NCBI RefSeq assembly: GCF_004355185.1
Contig: NZ_CP037922.1
Location: 3,566,001 to 3,630,000, forward strand
Direction: 5' to 3'
Length of the DNA stretch: 64,000 nt
DNA from: Hymenobacter radiodurans
GTDB lineage: Bacteria > Bacteroidota > Bacteroidia > Cytophagales > Hymenobacteraceae
Of this stretch, positions 44,222 to 53,461 are shown in pieces. The position numbers and the translations under genes are program-made. The notes beneath the pieces are model-generated. The model saw only the letters and a list, made by a program, of their open reading frames with translations. It had not been told where the DNA came from and ran no database searches. Numbering within the stretch: position 1 is the first letter of the stretch; every line of letters starts with the position of its first letter.

Positions 44222-45298
44222 TTACTTCATAATGCCGCTCCGCGTGAGAGCAGCTTGGTAGCGGCGGGCATTCAGCAGATGGTCGCGCTTGTTGGTGGCG
44301 AAGGCGTGGTAGCCGCTGAAATCTTCCTTCGCGCAGAAATAGATGTACTGGTGTTTCTCGGGGTTCAATACGGCATCGATGCTGGCAATGCTGGGCAAGT
44401 TGATGGGCCCGGGGGGCAAGCCTTTGTATTTGTACGTGTTATAAGGCGAATCTTTCGCCAAGTGTACGTTCAATACGCGCTTGATGCCGAAGTCGCCGTT
44501 GGCATATACCACGGTCGGGTCGGCCTGGAGCAGCATGCCGCGCTCTAGGCGGTTGAGATACACGCCGGCCACGCGCGGACGCTCGTCGGCGTGCTGCTGC
44601 TGCTCGGCTTCCACAATACTGGCCAGCGTGCTTACCTGCGCCCGGGTCAAACCCAGTGCTTTGGCTTTGGCATCACGGGCTGGCGTCCAGAATTTCTCAT
44701 ACTCCTTCTTCATGCGCTGCATGAGGTTTTCGGCCGAAGTATTCCAGTACAGCTCGTAGGTATTCGGGATAAACATGCCCAGAATGCTCGTCGTATCGAA
44801 GCCTAGGGAGCGGGTGTAGCTGGGGCTGCTGAGCAGGCTATCGAACTCGTGCGGGCGGGCGTCGATGGTGGTGCTGAGCTTCTTCGCCAAGTCTTGGCGC
44901 AAGCGAATATTTTGGAAAGTGAGGCTAAGCGGCGACTGAATTCCGCGTCGTAAGTCGTTGACCATTTCGCGGTTGGTGTAGCCATCTTTCAGCTCGTAGC
45001 GGCCGGGCTTCACCAGTTCGTCATACTTCATCAGCTTGGCCACGAAGCGGAACGAAAGCCGATCAATGACGACATTCTTAGCGTCAATCGAGTCCATGAC
45101 GGCCTTGTAGCTCTGCCCCTGCCGGATAAGCAGGTAGGTTGGCTGGCCTTTGGTCTCGACGTTGGGCGTGTAGAAAACCTGGTAGAAATAATACGAGAAC
45201 GACACGAACAAGACGCCGAGTACCGCTACCACGGCGGCATACCGGTTGCGGCGCTTCTGGGCTTTGGCTTTGGATTCGGCGCGGGAAATTTGGGACAT
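44222..45298 (-). CDS. mltG: Endolytic murein transglycosylase MltG
   Basis: A 358-residue inner-membrane enzyme that cuts nascent peptidoglycan glycan strands and sets their length. It has a basic N terminus and one membrane helix (about 21-42), a LysM-like region (TYLLIRQGQSYKAVMDSI), then the YceG domain. The catalytic Glu230 is in LASIVEAEQQQHADERPRVAGVYLNRLERGMLLQADPTVVYA, matching the family E-x-x-x-x...NRL pattern. The C terminus holds GLPPGPINLPSIASIDAVLNP and YIYFCAKEDFSGYHAFATN, both characteristic. The promoter is probably at 45376 (minus-strand TACTTTTG). Confidence 0.95.
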   Translation of the reverse strand: MSQISRAESKAKAQKRRNRYAAVVAVLGVLFVSFSYYFYQVFYTPNVETKGQPTYLLIRQGQSYKAVMDSIDAKNVVIDRLSFRFVAKLMKYDELVKPGRYELKDGYTNREMVNDLRRGIQSPLSLTFQNIRLRQDLAKKLSTTIDARPHEFDSLLSSPSYTRSLGFDTTSILGMFIPNTYELYWNTSAENLMQRMKKEYEKFWTPARDAKAKALGLTRAQVSTLASIVEAEQQQHADERPRVAGVYLNRLERGMLLQADPTVVYANGDFGIKRVLNVHLAKDSPYNTYKYKGLPPGPINLPSIASIDAVLNPEKHQYIYFCAKEDFSGYHAFATNKRDHLLNARRYQAALTRSGIMK

Positions 45299-45375
45299 AA
45301 GCGAAGAGAGATACGGCTAACAAGAAGCAACCGGCGACGCGAAGCGCGCCTTTAGCCAGTTTCATTTTTCGGGGC

Positions 45376-45383
45376 CAAAAGTA
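45376..45383 (-). promoter_or_regulatory. Putative -7 box of mltG
   Basis: Minus-strand TACTTTTG, identical to the tRNA promoter box, lies 78 bp upstream of mltG. No clear -33 element. Confidence 0.4.
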
Positions 45384-45414
45384 CACGTTCTAGGCTTCCG
45401 GTTTTGCTAACGCG

Positions 45415-45460
45415 AAAAAAGCCCCCCAGTGTTCGATTACATTCGATTGGGGGCTTTTTT
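45415..45460. terminator. Terminator-like inverted repeat between divergent genes
   Basis: A6-GCCCCCCA and TTGGGGGC-T6 flank a loop that itself repeats CGATT/ATTCGATT. It lies between the divergent genes mltG and the Sua5-like gene, where no terminator is needed, and resembles the inverted pairs of the dispersed motif. Confidence 0.6.
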
Positions 45461-45596
45461 GGATTTAAGGAGCGTAAAGAGTAACCTTCAGTAAAAGAAT
45501 TGCGAACGAGTGACAGGTATTTAGCTCCCGCAGTATCTTGCCCGATTCCGGCCCGGCGCCGGTTTTCTTCGTTTTTCACCTTATATCCGCTCGCTC

Positions 45597-46226
45597 ATGT
45601 CTGCTACCCTGCTTCGCATCCACCCCGATAATCCGCCCCAAAACCGTTTGCTGCAAGCCGTGGAAGTATTGCGCAAAGGAGGAGTAATTATTTATCCCAC
45701 GGATACGATTTATGGCTTGGGTTGCGACATTCACAACGCGAAAGCCGTCGAAAAGCTCTGCCGCATCAAGGGCATTCATCCCGAAAAAGCGAATCTGTCG
45801 TTTATCTGCCACGACCTTTCCCACATCACTGACTATGCTCACGGCATCACTACGCCGGTGTACAAAGTGCTGAAAAAGGCGTTGCCCGGTCCGTTCACTT
45901 TCATTTTTGAGGCTAGTCCAAAGGCTCCGCGCTACGGTGGCGTAAAGCGCAAAACGGTAGGTATCCGCGTTCCGGATCACAATATCTGTCTGGGAATGGT
46001 GCGGGAGTTGGGCAATCCCATCGTCAGCACCTCTATTCACGACGAGGATACGTTGATTGAATACTCCACCGACCCAGACCTGATTTTCGAAAAGTACCGC
46101 CCGTTGGTGGATCTGGTTATTGACGGCGGCTTCGGCAACAACATCGCCAGCACCGTAGTCGACTGCACGAATGATGATTTCGACATTATCCGCCAGGGTG
46201 CCGGTGATATTGAGCAGTATTTATAA
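45597..46226 (+). CDS. Sua5/YciO/YrdC family protein
   Basis: A 209-residue protein of the YrdC-like fold, related to L-threonylcarbamoyladenylate synthase, which makes the precursor of the t6A base in tRNA from threonine, bicarbonate and ATP. Visible: VLRKGGVIIYPTDTIYGLGCDIHNAKAVEKLCRIKG (the K-G-G-x-x-x-Y-P-T-D-T-x-Y-G-L opening), LPGPFTFIF, and VGIRVPDHNICLGMVRELGNPIVSTSIH. The YciO subgroup is similar and its activity is less certain, so the exact role is open. Monocistronic, ended by a strong terminator. Confidence 0.92.
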   Translation: MSATLLRIHPDNPPQNRLLQAVEVLRKGGVIIYPTDTIYGLGCDIHNAKAVEKLCRIKGIHPEKANLSFICHDLSHITDYAHGITTPVYKVLKKALPGPFTFIFEASPKAPRYGGVKRKTVGIRVPDHNICLGMVRELGNPIVSTSIHDEDTLIEYSTDPDLIFEKYRPLVDLVIDGGFGNNIASTVVDCTNDDFDIIRQGAGDIEQYL

Positions 46227-46248
46227 GGCTTCGCCTGATAAATACTCT

Positions 46249-46289
46249 CATAAAAAAGCCCCCAAAGAGATCTTGGGGGCTTTTTTATG
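46249..46289. terminator. Strong bidirectional terminator
   Basis: CATAAAAAAGCCCCCAA and TTGGGGGCTTTTTTATG form a 17-bp perfect stem between convergent genes. Confidence 0.92.
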
Positions 46290-46331
46290 GGAAATATCAG
46301 TTTATATTATCTGCTCATTTCTCCTTCATTT

Positions 46332-47231
46332 TTAAGCGGAGCGTTTATGTTTCCAGCGGCGATGCGACCAGAGGTAGTCAGCCGGATCAGCTTGTATGTC
46401 AACCTCTAGCTGGCGGGCGAAGGCTTCCGTAATCTGGTGACCGTCTTTGGGCAAAGGAGTTTCGCCGTCGTAGAGCTCAACGAGGCGCATTTCATAGTAG
46501 CCACGCCGCAAGCGCCGGATGCTTACGTACACCACCGGGCACTGAAACTGAGCGGCCAGCTTATCAGCGCCTGTGTAGAAAGCGGTGTCTTGGTGAAGGA
46601 AATTCGTCCAGTATTGCTGGTCGGCGCGGCTGGGGCTTTGGTCGCTTAGCATACTCAGCACCCGGCCTTCGTTGCGGTGGCGCACCAAATGGCGGAGCGT
46701 ATCGCGCATGGGCACAAGTTTGGCGCCCGTTTGGGTGCGCAGCCGGTACACAAAATCTTCAAAAAACGGGTTGGTAAGCGGCTTGTACACCCCATCGGCC
46801 CGCGGACCTAACCACACAGCACCGGCCGTAATAATCCATTCCCAGTTGCCGGCATGCGAGCCGAGCGCCAACACTGGCTTTCCTTTGGCCAACAGGTTTT
46901 CCAGCACTTCGGGGTTGGGCATGAATACGCGGCGCTTCAACTCAGCCACAGAAATGCCCCCCAGCTTCAGAATTTCTATCAACAGCTCCGCAAAGTGCCG
47001 GTAAAAGTTCTTCGCCAGCTGCTCAATCTGTGCTTCAGTTTTGTCAGGGAATGAATTGCGCAAATTTTCCAGCACTACCCGCCGGCGGTAGCGCAAGCCA
47101 TACAACATCACCAGATAAAACCCATCGGCCACCACATATAGTACCGACAACGGCAAGTGAGCCAAACTGGTCAGAAACCATTCTAGCGGGCGATAATACC
47201 ACGGATATGTAGTGTGGGGGGCTTTTTTCAT
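46332..47231 (-). CDS. LpxL/HtrB-type lysophospholipid or lipid A acyltransferase
   Basis: A 299-residue inner-membrane acyltransferase that adds a secondary acyl chain in lipid A or a related lipid. The catalytic motif is LALGSHAGNWEW (H-x4-E). Other family parts are VVLENLRNSFPDKTEAQIEQLAKNFYRHFAELLIE at the N terminus, GVYKPLTNPFFEDFVYRLR, SMLSDQSPS and a C-terminal tail rich in Trp, Arg and Lys (PADYLWSHRRWKHK), which is very typical. The start overlaps the previous gene's stop as ATGA, giving translational coupling with the secreted protein gene upstream. Confidence 0.93.
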   Translation of the reverse strand: MKKAPHTTYPWYYRPLEWFLTSLAHLPLSVLYVVADGFYLVMLYGLRYRRRVVLENLRNSFPDKTEAQIEQLAKNFYRHFAELLIEILKLGGISVAELKRRVFMPNPEVLENLLAKGKPVLALGSHAGNWEWIITAGAVWLGPRADGVYKPLTNPFFEDFVYRLRTQTGAKLVPMRDTLRHLVRHRNEGRVLSMLSDQSPSRADQQYWTNFLHQDTAFYTGADKLAAQFQCPVVYVSIRRLRRGYYEMRLVELYDGETPLPKDGHQITEAFARQLEVDIQADPADYLWSHRRWKHKRSA

Positions 47232-48118
47232 TTAGGAAGAACAGCCGCAGCGGGCGCGTATTCGTCGGGGCGGCGCTGTAGGCGCGTGGTATGTGAGGTC
47301 AGGAGTTTGCCTTTGGCGTCGCGCACTTCTATGATTAAGTCGTAATCGCCGGCCATCAAATTGGCAATATTCATATCGCCCAGCACCAAATGCGGACCAC
47401 CAGCTACAGAACGGGCCAGGCCAGCGGAAGTAAGCACGTCAGCGCCGCCGGCTGCTGGCCGGATGCGGCAGCGTGTGGCCAGCACAATGGGCGCAGGAGC
47501 ATCATATAGTTCAGCGTACCATGCCAGACGGTCGGCCCCGCGGGCGTAGAGGCCGTTGGGCGTGCGGGCAAGGCTGTAGCCACCACGGGTAAAGTTGTCG
47601 CCCGGCACGGCAGATCGGCCCGCTGGTCGGGCCAGTAGCACAATGTCGCTCAAGCGCGTTTTGGGTTCATTAAAGTCCAACACCAGCGGTTGCTCGATGG
47701 TGGCAAGGTTCTTTTTGCTTGTTTGGTCCTGTACTTTAGCCCGCAGCGTGTACTGCCCATCAGGAAGTTCGATTCGTTTCTGAAAACTAATCGGGTTTTT
47801 CAGCGCTATGCTCGTGTCATTCAGTACAGGTGGTTTCAGGGTAATTGTCTCCTGATACGCCACTGAGCCATCGACCCGAACTGCTTCCAGCGTAACGACA
47901 GCTGCTGCCTGAAATATTTTGGGAGCCCGCTTGCGATAAATCAGGGCATTGCCCGGCACAGTAACGTACAGTTCTACCACGGCTCCCTTCGTAACGGCAT
48001 TCTCATTCCGAAAACGGGCTACGTCGAGTAATAAGCCGGTTTTTTGAGCTTGGGCTGCGAGGGCATTGCTGAACATGAGCAAGGCGGCAAGCAGCCGTAG
48101 GGCAAATGATTTTGTCAT
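47228..48118 (-). CDS. Secreted protein of unknown function, coupled to the acyltransferase gene
   Basis: A 296-residue exported protein. The signal peptide ends ALAAQAQ. The mature part opens with a GLLLDVARFRNENAVTKGAVVELYVTVPGNALIYRK strand pattern like that seen in Cytophagales outer-surface or GWxTD-type proteins. It continues as beta-rich segments (YTLRAKVQDQTSKKNLATIEQPLVLDF, LSDIVLLARPA). I see no catalytic motif. Its stop overlaps the acyltransferase start (ATGA), so the two are coupled and may share an envelope role. A minus-strand TACTTTTG box lies 22 bp upstream (48140-48147). Confidence 0.75.
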   Translation of the reverse strand: MTKSFALRLLAALLMFSNALAAQAQKTGLLLDVARFRNENAVTKGAVVELYVTVPGNALIYRKRAPKIFQAAAVVTLEAVRVDGSVAYQETITLKPPVLNDTSIALKNPISFQKRIELPDGQYTLRAKVQDQTSKKNLATIEQPLVLDFNEPKTRLSDIVLLARPAGRSAVPGDNFTRGGYSLARTPNGLYARGADRLAWYAELYDAPAPIVLATRCRIRPAAGGADVLTSAGLARSVAGGPHLVLGDMNIANLMAGDYDLIIEVRDAKGKLLTSHTTRLQRRPDEYAPAAAVLPK

Positions 48119-48139
48119 TTTGACTGATTAATGGCGAGG

Positions 48140-48147
48140 CAAAAGTA
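48140..48147 (-). promoter_or_regulatory. Putative -7 box for the secreted protein-acyltransferase operon
   Basis: Minus-strand TACTTTTG, the same as the tRNA promoter box, 22 bp before the start codon. The -33 position is not clear. Confidence 0.45.
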
Positions 48148-48205
48148 CTTCCGATCTGTTTACTATTGCAGCGTTTCCGCTTTTCGCGCCCGACTTGCCA
48201 GCATC

Positions 48206-48838
48206 ATGCCCGTTTTATTTGAATTGCTTTATAATCCACCTATTGCCTTTTTTGCCGAACTAGTAGGGGCTGATTCCTTGTTACTAGAAAGCCACGAAAA
48301 CTATCGCAAGCAAACCTATCGTAACCGGTGTCTTATCCTGACGGCCCAAGGCGTAAAGCCCCTAACGGTGCCTGTAGTAGACGGTAATCGAAGCGAGAAA
48401 GTCAAAACAGCAGATCTAGAGATAGATTATCGGCAAAACTGGGTGCACCAGCATTGGCGTACGCTGCAAACCGCTTATGGTGGCAGTCCGTATTTTGAAT
48501 ATTACGCCGACTATTTGCACGATATCTACGTACAAAAACCTCGACTGCTTTTTGACCTCAACCTCAACCTACTGCACTTCTATCTACGATGCCTCCGGCT
48601 GCGAATTCCGGTGGCATTTACCGCTGAATATCATCCCTCCTACCTCGACCCTACGGTGCGCGACCGGCGCGATTGGCTGACACCCAAAGTCCCCGCTCAT
48701 CCCGAACCTGACACTCCGTCCGAACACGGCTGGGTGCGGCCTTATTCGCAGACCTTTGGCCTGCAATTTGTTCCTCATTTAAGCATATTGGACCTGCTCT
48801 TTTCGCAGGGACCCAACGCCGGCAGCTATCTCGCGTAG
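48206..48838 (+). CDS. WbqC family protein
   Basis: A 210-residue cytoplasmic protein of the WbqC-like family. Marks: FELLYNPPIAFFAELVGADSLLLESHENYRKQTYRNRCLIL (the H-x-x-Y-x-K-x-T-x-R-N-R block), PVVDGNRSEKVKTADLEIDYRQNWVHQHWRTLQTAYGGSPYFEYY and the C-terminal HLSILDLLFSQGPNA. WbqC-like genes are often found near sugar or lipid surface-polymer genes, but the biochemical role is not settled. The ATG at 48206 is chosen; 25 in-frame codons upstream do not look like protein. Divergent from the secreted protein gene. Confidence 0.88.
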   Translation: MPVLFELLYNPPIAFFAELVGADSLLLESHENYRKQTYRNRCLILTAQGVKPLTVPVVDGNRSEKVKTADLEIDYRQNWVHQHWRTLQTAYGGSPYFEYYADYLHDIYVQKPRLLFDLNLNLLHFYLRCLRLRIPVAFTAEYHPSYLDPTVRDRRDWLTPKVPAHPEPDTPSEHGWVRPYSQTFGLQFVPHLSILDLLFSQGPNAGSYLA

Positions 48839-48950
48839 ATTTCCTTAGTGCTGCCCCCGAACCTTCGCCCGCCCTTTCCTGTTTTCAGGTTGATCCGGCC
48901 CAACCCGCTTTTTTAGCGGGGATCTATATTTTCTTCACTACCTTATCTGC

Positions 48951-51566
48951 ATGGAAGCTAAATTCTCAAATCGAGTCAAAGAGGTCATCTCTTTGAGCCG
49001 GGAAGAAGCCATCCGGCTCGGGCACGATTATATCGGCACCGAACATCTGCTGTTGGGCATGATCCGCGAAGGCGAAGGCACTGCCATCGGACTGCTCAAG
49101 AAATTGGGTGTTTCGGTGGAAGAGCTTAAGTACGCACTGGAACAAGCAACCCGCAACACGGCTACACAAGGCACGAGCATTACCGGCTCTATTCCGCTGA
49201 CCAAACAAACCGAGAAAGTACTCAAGATCACCTATCTAGAGGCTAAAATCTTCAAGAGCGAAATTATCGGCACCGAGCATCTCTTGCTGTCGATTCTGCG
49301 CGATGAAGACAATATTTCTTCGCAAATCCTCAGCAAATTCAACGTGAACTACGAATCCGTACGCGACTCGCTGGACTATCACGGCAACCCTGCCCCCACC
49401 GACCGCGCCCCTGACACCGACGACGACGACAACGACAAGCTCTTCGGCGGCTCTAGCCGCGGTAGCAGCTCCGGTAGCAGCTCGGCCGCTAAGAAGCCCG
49501 GCGAGAAATCACGCACCCCTGTGCTTGACAACTTCGGCCGCGACTTGACCAAGCTGGCTGAGGAAGACAAGCTTGACCCCATCGTAGGTCGTGAGAAAGA
49601 AATTGAGCGTGTTGCTCAGATTCTGTCGCGCCGTAAGAAAAACAACCCCATCCTTATCGGTGAGCCCGGTGTTGGTAAAACGGCTATTGCAGAAGGCTTG
49701 GCCCTGCGCATTATTCAGAAGAAAGTATCACGTGTGCTATTCGGCAAGCGCGTAGTGACACTGGATTTGGCTTCGCTGGTAGCTGGCACAAAGTACCGGG
49801 GGCAATTTGAGGAGCGCATGAAGGCCGTGATGAACGAGCTGGAAAAGTCGCCCGACGTTATCCTCTTCATTGACGAGTTGCATACGATTGTTGGTGCTGG
49901 TGGAGCTTCGGGCTCGCTAGATGCTTCTAACATGTTCAAGCCGGCTTTGGCCCGCGGTGAGATTCAATGCATTGGTGCTACGACGCTGGACGAGTATCGT
50001 CAGTACATTGAGAAAGACGGTGCCCTAGCTCGTCGTTTCCAGATGGTGATGGTAGACCCTACCACGCCTGAAGAGACGATCGAAATCCTGCACAACATCA
50101 AGGATAAGTATCAGGATCACCACCACGTTATCTATACCGACAAGGCCATCGAGTCGTGCGTGAAGCTTTCGGATCGTTATATGTCCGACCGTTTCCTGCC
50201 CGATAAAGCCATTGATATTCTGGACGAAGCTGGTGCCCGCGTGCACATCAACAACATCGTGGTTCCCGAAGATATTCTTAAGCTCGAGGAGCAGATTGAG
50301 AACATTAAAGTGGAGAAAAACCGCGTGGTGAAGTCGCAGAAATACGAAGAAGCCGCTCAGCTTCGCGACAAAGAGAAGAAGCTTCTGGAGCAACTCGACT
50401 CAGCTAAGAAAAGCTGGGAAGATGAGACCAAGAAGAAGCGCTACACTGTGAAAGAGGAAAACGTGGCCGAGGTAATCGCCATGATGACTGGTATTCCGGT
50501 AGTGCGTGTGGCCCAGAACGAAAGCCAGAAGCTGCTCAACATGGGTGAGGAGTTGCAAGGTAAAGTCATAGGCCAGGATAAAGCCATCAAGCAATTGGTG
50601 AAAGCTATCCAGCGTACACGGGTTGGCTTGAAAGATCCAAAAAAGCCAATCGGCTCGTTTGTGTTCCTTGGCCCAACGGGTGTAGGTAAGACAGAGCTTG
50701 CTAAAGTGCTGTCTACTTATCTGTTCGACAAAGAGGATTCACTCGTGCGCATTGACATGAGTGAGTACATGGAGAAATTCAGCGTATCGCGCCTGGTGGG
50801 CGCGCCTCCCGGCTACGTGGGCTACGAAGAAGGCGGTCAGTTGACGGAGAAAATTCGTCGCAAACCTTATTCGGTTATCCTGCTCGACGAGATTGAGAAG
50901 GCTCACCCCGACGTGTACAACCTGCTGCTGCAAGTACTCGACGACGGTATCTTGACCGATGGTCTGGGCCGCAAGGTGGACTTCCGCAACACGATTATCA
51001 TCATGACCTCTAACATCGGTGCCCGCGACTTGCAGGACTTCGGTGCAGGTATCGGCTTCGGCACTAAAGCCCGAGTTGATAACATGGATGATATCATGAA
51101 GGGCACGATCACCAATGCCCTGCGTAAGACGTTCTCACCAGAGTTTCTCAACCGTTTGGATGATGTGATTGTCTTTAATGCTCTTGAGAAAAAAGACATT
51201 CATAAGATTATCGACATCTCGCTGGCTAAGCTCCTGTCGCGTATCCAGACCTTGGGCTACAAAGTTGAACTGACGGAAGCCGCTAAGGACTTCGTGGCTG
51301 ATAAAGGCTATGATCCAAAGTATGGTGCGCGTCCGCTGAACCGGGCTATCCAGAAGTATATCGAAGATCCGATTGCAGAGGAGATCCTGAAAGCAGAGAT
51401 TGCGCAAGGTGATATCATCACCGCTGACTTCACAGAAGGAGCCGAAGAGCTTGTCTTTGCAGTAAGCAAGAGTGGTGAGAAGACTAATCTGGCCAGCGAT
51501 GAGCGGCCAGAGGAAGCTCCCGAGCCAGACGCCGATGACGTGACTGATAAGGGCAAGGGCAAGTAA
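48951..51566 (+). CDS. clpC: AAA+ unfoldase ClpC
   Basis: An 871-residue Hsp100 ATPase that unfolds proteins for the ClpP protease in the cytoplasm. Order: Clp N domain ([31 protein letters not shown], repeated as [23 protein letters not shown]), a Ser/Gly-rich linker (about 165-185), AAA-1 with Walker [10 protein letters not shown] and Walker [12 protein letters not shown], a UVR-type middle coiled coil ([18 protein letters not shown]) that marks ClpC rather than ClpA, AAA-2 with GPTGVGKTE and [14 protein letters not shown], and the ClpB D2-small domain. The acidic C-terminal tail is an extension. A small hairpin (CCCGC/GCGGG, 48904-48920) lies in the leader. Confidence 0.97.
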   Translation: MEAKFSNRVKEVISLSREEAIRLGHDYIGTEHLLLGMIREGEGTAIGLLKKLGVSVEELKYALEQATRNTATQGTSITGSIPLTKQTEKVLKITYLEAKIFKSEIIGTEHLLLSILRDEDNISSQILSKFNVNYESVRDSLDYHGNPAPTDRAPDTDDDDNDKLFGGSSRGSSSGSSSAAKKPGEKSRTPVLDNFGRDLTKLAEEDKLDPIVGREKEIERVAQILSRRKKNNPILIGEPGVGKTAIAEGLALRIIQKKVSRVLFGKRVVTLDLASLVAGTKYRGQFEERMKAVMNELEKSPDVILFIDELHTIVGAGGASGSLDASNMFKPALARGEIQCIGATTLDEYRQYIEKDGALARRFQMVMVDPTTPEETIEILHNIKDKYQDHHHVIYTDKAIESCVKLSDRYMSDRFLPDKAIDILDEAGARVHINNIVVPEDILKLEEQIENIKVEKNRVVKSQKYEEAAQLRDKEKKLLEQLDSAKKSWEDETKKKRYTVKEENVAEVIAMMTGIPVVRVAQNESQKLLNMGEELQGKVIGQDKAIKQLVKAIQRTRVGLKDPKKPIGSFVFLGPTGVGKTELAKVLSTYLFDKEDSLVRIDMSEYMEKFSVSRLVGAPPGYVGYEEGGQLTEKIRRKPYSVILLDEIEKAHPDVYNLLLQVLDDGILTDGLGRKVDFRNTIIIMTSNIGARDLQDFGAGIGFGTKARVDNMDDIMKGTITNALRKTFSPEFLNRLDDVIVFNALEKKDIHKIIDISLAKLLSRIQTLGYKVELTEAAKDFVADKGYDPKYGARPLNRAIQKYIEDPIAEEILKAEIAQGDIITADFTEGAEELVFAVSKSGEKTNLASDERPEEAPEPDADDVTDKGKGK

Positions 51567-51579
51567 GTTTTAGATTACT

Positions 51580-51615
51580 AAAAGGGCCGACTTCTACACA
51601 GAAGCCGGCCCTTTT
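51580..51615 (+). terminator. Intrinsic terminator of clpC
   Basis: AAAAGGGCCGACTTC, loop, GAAGCCGGCCCTTTT with one mismatch. Confidence 0.85.
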
Positions 51616-51738
51616 ACTTTGTAAAGCATTTTATGCTCAACCACTAAAAAAGCCCCCCGATTAGAGTGCGTCATTTTTGCGCCCTTCGGTTACCTTTGGC
51701 TTCCTAACCTAAGTAGCTACATCAATTTCCACCCATAT

Positions 51739-53305
51739 ATGTCCGATCCTCACGCCGACGCCCAATTAAGCAAACTTGAAATTCTCGACCGCAAAAATGC
51801 CGAAGCACTACTTGGTGGGGGCAAATTCGCATCGACGCGCAGCACAAAAAAGGTAAGCTGACGGCTCGAGAACGGGTAGATTTATTGTTGGATGAAGGTT
51901 CGTTTGAGGAAATCGGCAAATTTGTGATGCACCGCTCCAAGGATTTCGGCTTGGATAAAGAGTATTATCTCGGCGATGGTGTAGTAACGGGTTATGGCAC
52001 CGTGAATGGGCGGTTGGTGTATGTTTTCTCCCAAGATTTTACGGTCTTCGGTGGCTCTTTGAGTGAGACGCACGCTGAGAAGATTGTGAAAATCATGGAT
52101 CTGGCGATGAAGAATGGAGCGCCAGTGATTGGTCTGAATGACTCGGGCGGGGCCCGGATTCAGGAAGGCGTTGTGAGTTTGGGCGGTTACGCTGATATTT
52201 TCTATAAAAACACCCTCGCCTCTGGAGTTATCCCGCAGCTATCGGCCATTATGGGACCATGCGCGGGTGGCGCTGTGTACTCGCCGGCCATCACCGACTT
52301 TATTTTGATGGTGGAAAACACGAGCTATATGTTCGTGACGGGACCAAACGTAGTAAAGACCGTAACCCACGAAAATGTAACCAGCGAAGAGTTAGGCGGC
52401 GCGAGTACGCACTCGGCTAAAAGCGGCGTAACGCATTTCTCTTGTGCTAATGAAGTAGCCTGCATTACCCACCTCAAGCATTTGCTGAGCTACATGCCAC
52501 AGAACTGCGAAGAAACAGCCCCCAATCTACCCTACGAGCCGCAGGGCGATGAAGCGCGGCCTGCGCTGAACAGTATCATCCCCGAGAACCCGAATCAGCC
52601 TTACGATATCCGCGAAGTAATTGAGGGATCATTGATGCTGACTCATTCTTGGAAGTCCACCAAAATTTCGCTGAGAATATTGTCGTGGGATTTGCCCGGC
52701 TAGGCGGTCGAAGCATCGGGATTGTGGGCAATCAGCCGGCGGTACTGGCTGGCGTACTCGACATCAATGCCAGTACTAAAGCTGCCCGTTTCGTACGTTT
52801 CTGCGACTCCTTCAATATCCCGTTGTTGGTGCTGGAAGATGTACCCGGTTTTTTGCCTGGCACTGATCAGGAATGGCGAGGCATTATCACGAACGGCGCG
52901 AAGTTGCTCTATGCTTTTTGCGAAGCTACGGTGCCGCGTATCACAGTTATTACCCGCAAAGCGTACGGCGGCGCTTACGACGTGATGAACTCCAAGCACA
53001 TCGGGGCTGATATGAACTATGCCTGGCCCACGGCTGAGATTGCGGTGATGGGTGCTAAAGGTGCAGCCGAAATTATTTTCAAGCGTGAAATAGCCACTGC
53101 AGAAGACCCTGAAGCTAAGCTGGCCGAAAAGGTAGATGAGTATCAGAAGAAGTTTGCGACTCCTTACCGAGCGGCGCACCGGGGCTTTGTGGATGAGGTT
53201 ATTCTGCCGGCTCAAACGCGCCAGAAATTAATCCGCGCGTTTAAGATGCTGGAAAATAAGGTAGATGTGCTGCCGCGCAAAAAACACGGAAATATTCCGC
53301 TTTAG
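51739..53305 (+). pseudogene. pccB: Acyl-CoA (propionyl-CoA) carboxylase beta subunit, two single-base frameshifts
   Basis: The carboxyltransferase subunit of a biotin-dependent acyl-CoA carboxylase, most like propionyl-CoA carboxylase. Crotonase-fold marks: [83 protein letters not shown], and the typical end [10 protein letters not shown]. The frame is broken twice. At the G5 tract 51817-51821 one extra G restores [24 protein letters not shown]; this is a motif copy with five Gs. At 52634 one extra G restores [20 protein letters not shown]. The corrected length is 522 residues, normal for the family. All catalytic regions are intact. Confidence 0.88.
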
Positions 53306-53461
53306 GGCTGCCATTTGCTGTAGCTCGCGGCTTTTAGCGCATTTACTTAGCCATCCTAAATGCACTGATTGCAACGTATTCACGACCGATTAGCGAGTAT
53401 TTGCTTCTTTCGGCTCCTTGATACTCTTTCCCGGATGGCAGCTTCTTAACCTGACCTACCC

